Assembly: GCA_958450325.1 (NCBI GenBank)
Contig: OY288262.1
Span: 11,691,081-11,755,080 of the forward strand
Direction: 5' to 3'
DNA from: Agrostemma githago
Taxonomy: Eukaryota > Streptophyta > Magnoliopsida > Caryophyllales > Caryophyllaceae
DNA length: 64,000 bases
The notes below the pieces were generated by a model. That model ran no database searches and was not told where the DNA came from. It saw only the letters and a list, made by a program, of their open reading frames with translations. A program made the position numbers and the translations under genes. This document shows positions 11,926 through 21,623 of the stretch, in pieces; the stretch's first letter is position 1, and each line of letters begins with the position of its first letter.

Positions 11926-13674
11926 CTACTCGTACATTTTTCCCTTCCCCTTATCTTTCGGGTCACGCGGATCCCGAGGCCGACGAGGTGGGGGTGAACG
12001 TTCCCTAATCACAAGTGGAACTTCCTTTGCTCGAACCCGCTTCTTCGATTTCGGTTTCTCCGTCCCCTGCACCGATCCGATCCGAGCCCGTACGTGCTCG
12101 GGTAGTCTATCCCGAGGACCAAGTCGGTCCTTAGCTGCCAGTCTTGGACCAAGTCTCCTTTCTAAGTCCGTCTGGGGGCTCATCTTCCCCCATGTACCTT
12201 TAGTGCTGGACCCTTTAGTCAAAGTCTTGGTCTTCCCTTTCTGGCCTGACATCAGTCGGACCATCGTAGCTGGGGTATCGCCATCATCAAAGAAACCTCG
12301 ATTATCCTTAGCCTGTTCTCGGCGCAGCAAGTCAAAGGCTTCATCAGTCTTTAAAGCAGCACGGGCTTTAGCAGAATCTGCCTGGGTCCACTTCATATAA
12401 GAATCTGATACCCAGATCGAGGGAGAAGCTTTAGAAACGGGCCAAGTGTGCCGAGTATACCATCTTTGCGCCCAAGTATCACACATCACGTCCGTTAGCT
12501 GAGTAGATTCACTCACGATCGCCTCAATTTCCGGGATTCTTTGGGCCCGACCATATTGCCTAAGTATGCGATCGGGATAGAGATGAATCGTCTGCCTAAA
12601 AGATAGGATTAGTTGATAACGGGCCATGTCTCGCAACTCTAATCCGGTCCAGACATAAATGGGCCACCAAGGTACGGTCCAACGGATCAATGGGCCTCCA
12701 TGGAAAGACAACAGCTCGTCTCAGAATTTTTGGGTAGTAAGGCGAGAAAAGTCAACAGTCCGTCTTCTCGTCATCACTTGGTTCGGACGATATCGGCTTA
12801 CATCTAGAGGAGGATCCAAGATCGATAGCCTCTCAAAAAGCCATAGCTGAAAAGTCAAAATCGCGAAAAGTCAAAATCGTGAAAAGTCAAAGTCGTAAAA
12901 AAAAAATCGCAAAAAATCGCAAAAAACGAGAAAAACGGGAAAATCGAGAAAAAAACCGCGGAAGCCGCGAAAAATCGAAGACCGAAACTGAAAAAATCAA
13001 AAATTGCGAAAATCGAGAAAAAATCAGCCTACCTGTAGAAGACGGGTGCTACCGGTCAGCCTGATCGACGGATCCCTCTTACGATTATCTAAGCCCTGGA
13101 TGATCTCCCCGGTAATCAGCCAAGCTGGGCTGTGCTCTGTCTCCATCAGGTCAGCTACAGCAAGAAGTCTAACATGGCCCATACAAGATAGCAAATCCAT
13201 ATGATCTTCAAAAGCATAGACGTGGAGCATGCAAAAAGTAAAGGCCCTACGGCTATATACCGGCCTGACCCGGACATCATCTGGGTTCATAAATTTCTCA
13301 GCCAGGTCGATCAAGGAGACTGTATTTCCTTCTATCATACGAGATACCTCCATGTGAGAAAGCCCTAAGAATTTTCGTAATTTTCTCCGTATATCACGGA
13401 CTGAAAATGGGACGGCAGGGCGAATAATGGGATTCCACCCCCCTACAGCAGCTATTTCCTCAGGAATGGGACAGATTTCGCCCCGAGGAAACCTAAAAAC
13501 ATGACAAGTATCATCCCAGTAGGACAGGCAAGCATCCAGAAAGTGACGGTCCACTTGCATCTGGCGGATTGTGGATAGCTGGGTGACGCCATTCTGGTTC
13601 AAAATAACTTTATCAGCATCTCTGAAAAATCGGGACCAATCTTGCAACATTCCGACTAATCGATCGATACCCAT
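11926..13674 (-). pseudogene. Captured plant mobile domain (PMD) gene, two exons
   Basis: Antisense to gag-pol. Exon 1 is 13674-13036: ATG start, then a region resembling the plant mobile domain of MAIN/MAIL-type proteins and transposons (DRHFLDACLSYWDDTCHVFR, then FPRGEICPIPEEIAAVGGW). The intron is 13035-12847 (CAG then GTAGGC donor, TTTTCAG acceptor, AT-rich with AAAATCGC-like repeats). Exon 2 is 12846-11926 and phase is kept across the junction. One in-frame TGA lies at 12721-12723 on the complementary strand. The C-terminus is strongly basic (about 90 residues rich in Lys, Arg, Pro), suggesting nucleic-acid binding or nuclear localisation. Antisense extra ORFs at this place are known in Tat elements. 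Function in the element is unknown. Because the intron is antisense to genomic RNA it survives transposition. Confidence 0.7.
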
Positions 13675-13778
13675 GATGAATTTCTAAAAAGAGGAAATAA
13701 GTTTCTCAAGGCTTGTTTTCTTCTTTAAAAGGAGAAGAATTGTGTGAATTATGATTAAATTGTGAGCAGGGAGACAGG

Positions 13779-13788
13779 TATTTATAGC
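13779..13788 (-). promoter_or_regulatory. TATA box of the antisense PMD gene
   Basis: On the minus strand GCTATAAATACC lies about 105 bp upstream of the PMD start codon, leaving room for a 5' UTR of about 75 nt. The spacing suggests the antisense gene has its own RNA polymerase II promoter inside the element, separate from the LTR promoter. Confidence 0.55.
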
Positions 13789-14250
13789 ATGAAATCAAAT
13801 TCTCCTCCTCACTTTGGGATTCCTAATCCCAGGGGATTTAGCATACAGGCCTTTATCCTTGGATCTAGCTAAGTCATCCCGAGCATTCCTATTCCTTTTC
13901 GGAGTCAAAATACTTTAATCTTTCAAAATTCTTCCATCCAAAAATCCAAGAAAATCTTCTTCAAAAATTTTATTCCCCAGCGCGAGTCATTACATGCAAA
14001 CTTTGCATAAATCATTATACAGGACGACTCAAGCAAAACCATGCAATCAACTCCCCAGTGGCATAGACTTATACGACGAGTCTGATTCCCCACAGAGTTA
14101 TCATCATCAACTCAGGTACATTTCTAGTCTCCGGCCGGCGGGCCCTCCACGCAGGTCTAACGGACCTTAAACGACCCGACCGGAAGCTGCCAGGTTTTAA
14201 TCTTTGATTGACCTGGTGCCTACTCTGACTTTCGCCTTGTCCAAGCCTCA
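13789..14250. other. Region upstream of antisense gene, before the 3' LTR
   Basis: No sense gene is seen. AT-rich near the antisense promoter, then mixed sequence with GACTC motifs (13980-14100). Probably promoter and 3' untranslated sequence of the Tat element. Confidence 0.5.
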
Positions 14251-14266
14251 GTCAGAGTGGGGGCTC
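14251..14266 (+). promoter_or_regulatory. Polypurine tract of the Tat element
   Basis: GTCAGAGTGGGGGCTC ends exactly at the TGTAGACACCC that opens the 3' LTR. Purine-rich with a G5 run, the usual plus-strand priming site. Confidence 0.75.
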
Positions 14267-17200
14267 TGTAGACACCCACATTTTGACTGCCAGGTGTCTA
14301 TTGCAGTTTCCGACAAACACCCGATGATGATCGGACGCAAACGTGCTTTAAATACTCAGAAACGGGCTCAAAATCATTGGCATTTGGCTTGGGCTCATTA
14401 TGGAGTACATATCTCACAAAGCCAACCTCAAAATCAGGCCCAGTGGGTCGTTTCGAGTCAAACAAGACTAATTTGGGTCGATTCCGACACCAGGGGTAAA
14501 ACCGTCTTTTAGCGACCGAGTCAAAACCCGGTCAAGAATATTCTCGAGACACACGAGTCAGCCGTGACACCTCACACGGCTGATCCGGTCCCAAATACTA
14601 CAAAAATCATCTTCAAAAATATTAAACAAATCCATTTAAGGATGGAATTCGATCTCAAGTAGGAATCCTATCCGAAAATCGATTCAAACACTCGGCCGAG
14701 CAGCCCTCTTCCAGCCGGGTCCCCTTTCTTCCTTCACAAGAAAGCGGAATTCTCATCCCTCTCAAATTCTTACGTTTCCTATCCTAAACGGTAGTGCAAA
14801 CTCTCCTAGCCAAGGTCGGGAACTCCCTATGATGGGAAGGGATTTGTCGTGAATCCCAACCGATCAATAAATAAACCGGCTATTCCTACGGTAGATAGGG
14901 CAAGTCGGGTCGAATCCACGGGGACGGTAATGTATAGCCTAGACTAGGTCGGCCCAAATACTAGACTAAGTCAACGAGCTAAACTAAAATGATAAGGAGG
15001 GAGAAAAGCTAGACTAAGACTAAGGCTAAGGAGAAAGCAAACAAGAAAAACGGGCTAGGATTAGGTCGGGGTCAAAGGGGTAACGGAATGGTCGAGGGAG
15101 AGCTAGAGCGAAGGAGGTAGTAGGGTGATCTAGGTTGGTCCGGGCTCTCGCAACTTAGACTCACCTAGAGGTTCCACCTAGAACCCATCTCGGCGACACA
15201 AATGACATACGGGGTTCTAGCGCGATATCGGGGCCTAGGTCGCATCCGGGCTCTCGCTACTTAGACCGACCTAGGGGTCGTCCTCACCGGGCTCTCGCAA
15301 CTTAGTGAGGGAACCGAACCCACAAACAAACTAACACCCACAAGAGAAAGGCAAGAAGAACAAGCATTCGCAACTACTTAGTCATTCAAGCATTTCAACA
15401 AACATGTGATGTGCAACAAACCAAGAGGAAACCCAAATCTTCCACCAACATCTCCAACAATCCCTTAATCACCCAATTAACACCCTAATCCCCCTACTAA
15501 CCCTAGCAAGAACACTACTCTAACATAATCAAACTACAACTAACACTAACAAGAGGAATCATCATAAGAAACAAAACATACATAAACAAACTCAATCAAA
15601 CTAACAAGAACAAGAACAAACAATAATAAAGATTGAAACTTGAATAACATAAATAAAGATTAAGAGGAAAAGGAAGAGGAGAATACCATACTAGTGAAGA
15701 AGAGAGAACAAAACTTGCATTAATGAAGAAAACCCAAAACAAACGCCCAAGGTTGTCAATCTTGGATGGATCTTGAAGAATTCCCTTAATACAAGGCTAA
15801 ACTAGGATTAACTACTAATTACCGACTAATCTACACTAATCTAATCTAATCTAACCTAAAGTAGTCTAGGGTTTTAGGAGAAGTGAAGAATATAACATAT
15901 GATGGTGTCTTAATACAAGAGGGGGGTATATATAGGGTTACAAGTGGAAAGGAGAAGAAAGAAAGCAAGGCGGAGGTGTAGCAGGCCCGTCCCGGCCGAG
16001 ACGAGGTGGTCCCGGTCGGGATGGGGTCGGTCCCGGCCGGGAAGACCTGCTCCCGGTCGGGATGGGCAGTCAGTAAGCTTATCTTCGTTTCCTCCTTCAT
16101 CCCGGACGGGATGAGGCCATACCCGTTCGGGATGAGCCTTGTAGGCCTCCAATATGAACTTTTTGGTCCCTCCTTGCTTCTCATGGGCTTCCCATCGATT
16201 CTCGGGACTCGGGATCGGGTCTCGGAGGCTCGGGATTGGGTCCCAAGGTCTCGGGGTCGATTCCAAGGCATCGAATCATCGTTCCTTTACTCCGTTGGCT
16301 CCAAAATGTGTATGTATAGAGTCGGAATCGCTCCAACTCTTCCAAATCGGTCTCGGGAACCTGAAACGAACTAAAGGAAGCATAAGAAGCCCCTAAACCG
16401 CTCCCAAGGAGCGATTCTACAAGGAAAATGGGACCAAAACACTACAAAATAGGCACTACAAACCACACTTATCACCCTATAAATAGCCCCTTGCACGACT
16501 CAATTCATACATTCATTATCATCGATATACACCATGAGTTATCACTCATAATTATTCATATACACATACATCAATTACACACACTTAACATCGAGAAGAC
16601 CGATATTATTCCCGAAGGAAACCGGCCCCGATACCCGACACCCTTCACACGTCACACGTCCAAACCGAGCCACCGTAACTCACCAACATCCACTCGACGC
16701 TCTTGTGCCCAAGCCACGTCCCAACGAGCCCCGAGCCGAGTAAACAGAAGCATGTAGGTTGAGGGTGTATCAAACCCGATTTCTCCTTCTCCTTCTCTTC
16801 TCCTTCTCGTCGTTTTTTTATACGGGTCATTCGTCGTTTTTTTTTCTAATATCGATACTATTTAAAAAACTATTTTCATATATCGAATATTCTTAAAAAT
16901 ATGATATCGATTCTCTATAATCGAATATTGTATTAAAAGAATTAAATTAAGTCTCGACGATGTTAAAAAAATCGTTACATCTTTTTTTCGTTCAAGCAAA
17001 TTTACAAAACTTTTTTTATTCGTTCCGAATATTCGATATCGATTTCATAATCGAATATCGGGTACGACGAATATCGAAAACATAAATCGAGTATAAATTA
17101 ATTCATATTTGTACGCGATTTATCGAAATTAACAATTTTCGAACAACGAGCGAAATCGGGACAGGCCCGCACGCGAGTCGCGGCCCTCACAGGCGACTCG

Positions 17201-18237
17201 CGCACGAGCCTGAAACCCGCGCTCCCTTTTTTAGCTTTTTTCGTTCGTTTTTTTATTTATTCTACGAAACGATTTCTAAAATTTATATCTTTTCTAAAAC
17301 TATTCCGAGTATTTGATATTGATTTCGAAGTCAATTATCGAATATAACGAATATCGAAAATATTAGATCGAGTGCAAATTATGCGATATTTGTACGCGAT
17401 TTAATAAAAGCATCGAATTTTCAAAAAACCGATTTCAAAAATAGGCCGTCACGCGACCCGCCGGCATCCCGGGCGAGCCGCGCGGCCGGCTGTCACACGA
17501 CACGTCTTTCTTTTTTTATTTATTTTTCGAACTTCGTTTTTTTATACAAAACCGCGTCTTTTAGCAATATTTTCTCGATCTCGCACATTTATCATATTTG
17601 CTATATTATTATTCACAATTCGATACTAACTCGTTTGTTTATCCTTTGTAGCAAATTCATATCTTTTTCACCATTTGTTTTATTATACTAAAACGAATCT
17701 CACATGCTAAATTCAACTTTGACGTTAAATTTTCATGCATTAAACCGACTTAGCAACCCATTCAATTCCTCGCATGTTTAGGAAAACAATGTTTGCATAT
17801 CATTCATCGTATTACTAACGCGCGTATTAAAAAATCATTCGATATCCTAGTAGAGGCCGCTAATGTACGGGCGGGGTTGGGTGTTCTTAGTGAACTTCCC
17901 AACACATACCCTCACCCCTTACTCAGAACCGTGGTTTCCGGATGTCCGAAACCATTGGCAACGAGAGTCATTCAATATACGATTAACCGACCAAGTCGGC
18001 ATCGGTATCGAACTGCAAAGGGACGAGCCCAATAAACTCTGACATCGGAAATGAGCCGTATTTTGTATACGGCCCACTACGACATAGAGTGGGATCGAAC
18101 GGTTCCGGATAACCATAAAATTCGGTGGCGACTCCAACTTTGATTTAAATTTCAATTTAACCATCTCATATGGAGATTCATTCGCCTCCCCAAACCCGCG
18201 CGTGACCGCGTCGGGGTGGACCTATGTCATGTCAACA
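14267..18237 (+). repeat. 3' LTR of the Tat element (split)
   Basis: It starts TGTAGACACCC and ends GTCAACA. Removing the 1,645-bp solo LTR and one 5-bp duplication gives an LTR of about 2,321 bp. The first 34 bases form a hairpin (TAGACACC at 14269-14276 with GGTGTCTA at 14293-14300) that recurs in the solo LTR ending at 56135. Its last roughly 450 bp match the other Tat-type LTRs in the window (52.3-53.0 kb and 53.6-54.1 kb). Confidence 0.88.
14830..16474 (-). mobile_element. Solo LTR, Athila-like family, minus strand
   Basis: A 1,645-bp insertion inside the 3' LTR, flanked by a perfect 5-bp target-site duplication CCCTA (14825-14829 and 16475-16479). Read on the minus strand it begins TGATAAGTGT and ends CATCA, the same termini as the LTRs at 57094-58744 (1,651 bp) and 63108 onward, and has the same body with more divergence. 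There is no internal region, so it is the product of LTR-LTR recombination. A TATA box (CTATATATACC, near 15925-15937) and six dyads at 15991-16131 are in the corresponding places. Confidence 0.92.
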
Positions 18238-18791
18238 ACTATCAAGCCCTTTAAGAGCTCATCTGAACACCTTACACAATATTCATTATATACTCCTCTA
18301 AGCACCATAAACCACATCCAATCTCTTAAACTTTGAGGCATCACAAAAAGAGAGGAAGAAGACAACTTTCACACCCATTTCATCTATGCTTTTACACAAA
18401 AACTCAAATGGGACGGTCTCACAATAAATTTATTGTGAGACCTCTCACATAATGGGTGGTTATTTTATTAAGTTGTATTTTTATTTTTTTATTCCTCTTG
18501 CTTTTTAGTGTATTATAAGAATGTCTCACACTATCTTAAATAGGTGATTTTGTGAGGTACATGGCCTACATACCTGGATTTTTCCTTATCCGAAAGTTTT
18601 GTTTCCTATCAGCATATATAGCACGTCCATTAGCGTGGTAGTGGTGGCAAAGGGGAGACTTGGTTGCTTGTTAATACTGTGGTTCAATAAGGGTGTTGCT
18701 CCTTGCAGTACGCGTTTTACTCGACGCAGTACAATATTTCCAATTTTGCCCATCTCATTTTCCCTCACCTCAAATCCCATCTTTTCTTTTC

Positions 18792-18824
<33 letters not shown>

Positions 18825-18936
18825 CTTTTTCTTTTATCTTCCTCTTCTCTCCAATCTATTTGACGTAACCCAGTACTTTATTTTTTTTACTTTTACGCGG
18901 TACATATTCTTTTAGCTTTGAAGTTACTGTAATATA
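18238..18936. other. Intergenic, with a 28-bp perfect palindrome
   Basis: No gene is seen. 18415-18442 is a perfect palindrome with 14-bp arms (GGTCTCACAATAAA and complement), of the kind found at MITE ends or cores. 18790-18850 is a long T-rich tract. Confidence 0.5.
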
Positions 18937-19027
18937 CTCCCTCCGGACACTATTTTTTGCCCCACTTCATTAAAATACTCCTCACATATATTGGACTAGT
19001 GGGGCGAAAAATAGTGTCCGGAGGGAG
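18937..19027. mobile_element. Stowaway-like MITE, 91 bp (copy 1)
   Basis: CTCCCTCCGGACAC... and its reverse complement form one nearly complete hairpin, flanked by TA target duplications (18935-18936, 19028-19029). The central TTCATTAAAATACTCCTCAC is shared with two other 91-bp copies at 37005 and 37232. Confidence 0.88.
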
Positions 19028-19349
19028 TATTTGTTTTAATTTTGGTGCACTGCATATTTTTTTTATCTTTGGCGCAACTTTACTTTTCTTTTGCCACGCA
19101 TGCTTGACAATTTATCTTCAATTTTGATGCAATACATATATTTTTAAAACTTTGATTGGGGATATTTTTTCAGTTTGTTGACACAACACGTTTGTTTTTT
19201 TAAAAAAAAATAAATAAATTCAACCATACTACGTAAGTAAAAAATAAGGTCGGACAAAAAAAAAAGAACCAAGAAAAAAAACTAATTTCAATAATTTAGT
19301 TTATAATTAATCTTCAATCTACTCGTATAGTTGTATCCATAATCTTATG

Positions 19350-19540
19350 AATTGAAAAAATTGAACTTTTTCTAGAACCCTAATTTCAGTAATTAGAGAT
19401 TTGAGCGAATCGATGATAATTAAAAAAATTGGACGAAGAACCCTAATTTCAATAATTAGGGATTGGAAAAAAAATTGATGATAATTGAAAAAATTGGACG
19501 ATTTCTAGAACCCTAATTTCAATAATTAGGGATAAACAAC
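19350..19540. repeat. Degenerate tandem repeat, about 65 bp, three copies
   Basis: ACCCTAATTTCA-TAATTAG-GAT recurs at about 19376, 19440 and 19510, with GATGATAATT-AAAAAATTGGACGA between. No coding meaning seen. Confidence 0.65.
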
Positions 19541-19622
19541 AATTCATACCTATTTTTCTATCAAACTTGTATCCATACTTTTATAAATTTGATAAATTGA
19601 ATGGGTCGTATACTCAGAGAAG

Positions 19623-19751
19623 TTTTTTTTTTTTTTGGTTCATCGAAAAGTGCACTTAGTCGCATTACAATATAGGGGAGGAGGGATTCGAACCTGGAAC
19701 CTACCGTCCCAGAGTACCTAGTCTTAACCACTAGGCTAAGACATCTTCGGT
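19623..19751 (-). mobile_element. tRNA-derived SINE, minus strand
   Basis: Read on the minus strand it has a pol III A box (TAGCCTAGTGG, 19738-19728) and a B box (GGTTCGAATCC, 19694-19684) with tRNA-like spacing, then a short unrelated tail ending in a run of about 14 A. It is flanked by a perfect 9-bp duplication TCAGAGAAG (19614-19622 and 19752-19760). It cannot be a functional tRNA gene because the acceptor stem does not close. Confidence 0.85.
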
Positions 19752-19760
19752 TCAGAGAAG

Positions 19761-20235
19761 GTTAGAGAGTAATTAGAATATTTATATTTTCCAATGAAGG
19801 GCATATAATGTTATTAAGGTTGATCATATTCTCCATGTCCCTCCAACAACAAAAAAAAAGGCATCGCCTGCAAAGAACATATGTGAGATAGAAGGGGCTT
19901 GGCATGCTATGCGAATGCCTTTTATTCGTCCAAGATATTTGAGATTTTGTTAATTGCAATTTTGAAACTTATACGTGCTACAAGTTATGCTTTGTCAAAC
20001 GTTTTTAACCAAATAAATTTTGAACCGTACATCTTTGTCCTAAGTTATGAAAGTGATGATTTTTTTTCCAAACTGATCGTTTTGTGAGAGCTCTCCAGTT
20101 TGAAATCAAAATATCTCTTTGAGAATTCATAATTGAGTGTTATCGTATGATATCTTATCGTACATTAAATATATTTTTGACCAGAAGGAGGGTACAAGAG
20201 GTATAATATTCCAATTTTTTTCACTTGGATACTAA
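19761..20235. other. Intergenic AT-rich stretch
   Basis: No gene or clear repeat recognised. Small open frames here have no family features. Confidence 0.5.
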
Positions 20236-20401
20236 GGCCCTGTTCTTTTCAGCTTATTTTCAGACCGTTTCAGACTAGCTCAGCTTCTATCAGCTCAGCC
20301 CAGCTCGTATCAGCTCAGCCCAGCTCCACTAAGCTCAGCTCAGCTCAGTTCTAATATTTTCAGCCCAGCTCCAATATTTTCAACTCCTAAAATAATACTT
20401 C

Positions 20402-20482
<81 letters not shown>

Positions 20483-20537
20483 ATTATTTATTTATATGAA
20501 ACGGAAGTTGTATTAAGATCGAAACAAATTACAATAA

Positions 20538-20570
<33 letters not shown>

Positions 20571-21377
20571 TTTCTTGTTGTTGTTATTGCATTTCGATAT
20601 TAATGCAAGTTTCTTTTCATAAAAAATTAATAATAATGATAATAATATTGTTGTTGTTGTTATTTTTATTACTTGTATCTCTTAATGTTAATAATAAAAA
20701 ATTATTATTATCATCGTCATTGTCGTTGTCGTCATCATCATTGTCATTGTTATTATTATTATTTTTAATTTTTTTAATCATCATTATTAATAATTGTTAA
20801 TATTATTATGCACTCCATCATCATTACATTCAAATATTTACAACTCACACACACAATATAACATATGAGTATTTTTTGTATTGTATTAAGATTTAAGAAT
20901 ATGAAAAATTAAGATTTTGTATATTACGTAATCAAAGATATATATACATAACATTTTCTATTGCCAAATACTAAAAAAAACAAAAGTAGAAATCAAATAA
21001 ACTGGAGTGAGTAGTTACTGAGTACGATGTTGTTGTTGTTATTATCATTACTAACATTATTATTATTATTTATTATTATTATTATTTCAATGGTTATTAT
21101 TATTTCAATGGTTATTATTATTACTATTACTACTACTATTATAATTAATCAAATAAATAAATAATAATTATTATTATTTAGTGTTATAATTTTTTATATT
21201 TTTTTTCTCATTTTTTAAAATATTATTAGATAATTTATATAAGTAGTTATTAGTTTCAGCTTCTTTTGATTCAGCTCAGCTTCTATCAGTCCAGCTCAAC
21301 TTCTATCAGACCAGCTCAGCTCTTATCAGACTAGTTCAGCTCAGCTCAGCCCTGTTTCAGCCGAAAAGAACAGGACC
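20236..21377. mobile_element. Tourist-like (PIF/Harbinger-type) element, 1,142 bp
   Basis: The terminal inverted repeat GGCCCTGTTCTTTTC / GAAAAGAACAGGACC is flanked by TAA on both sides (20233-20235, 21378-21380), the PIF/Harbinger target preference. Subterminal zones on both ends are arrays of CAGCTCAGCTTCTATCAG-like units. The centre (20400-21240) is AT-rich with long (AAT)n followed by (ATT)n, itself a large hairpin, plus further TTA and TTG tracts. No transposase. A 263-bp relative lies at 30569. Confidence 0.8.
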
Positions 21378-21448
21378 TAACTAACCTAGGGCTGATTTCT
21401 GTGATTTTGTGGGTGTATTTCTTCTTAGAGTTTTTTCCGTCCGTTAGA

Positions 21449-21580
21449 ATGTTTGAAACGTCGAAAATGGAGTTGAAGGAAGGAGAAGAAGAAGAAGCGA
21501 GACGTAAAAAGGCAGAAGAAGAAGCCCTGGAAGTCCAATCCCTTCGTCGTATTATCTCTGCTTTCCTCAAGTACTTCTCC

Positions 21581-21623
<43 letters not shown>

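Larger units (their letters stand above)
2027..18237 (+). mobile_element. Tat-lineage Ty3/gypsy LTR retrotransposon, degenerate
   Basis: The order is 5' LTR (truncated), PBS, gag, protease, reverse transcriptase, RNase H, second (archaeal-type) RNase H, integrase, antisense plant-mobile-domain gene, polypurine tract, 3' LTR. The dual RNase H and the antisense extra gene are features of the plant Tat clade (Retand/Ogre relatives). The 5' LTR lacks its first roughly 255 bp, so no target-site duplication can be matched. The coding region stays in one frame but has three nonsense codons. Over the last 440 bp the two LTRs differ at about 14 positions by eye (about 3%), so the copy is not recent. 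A 1,645-bp solo LTR of another family sits inside the 3' LTR. Confidence 0.9.

Noticed and set aside
19623..19751. tRNA gene on the minus strand
   Set aside because: A and B boxes are present but the acceptor stem does not pair and a poly(A) tail with target duplication follows: a SINE.
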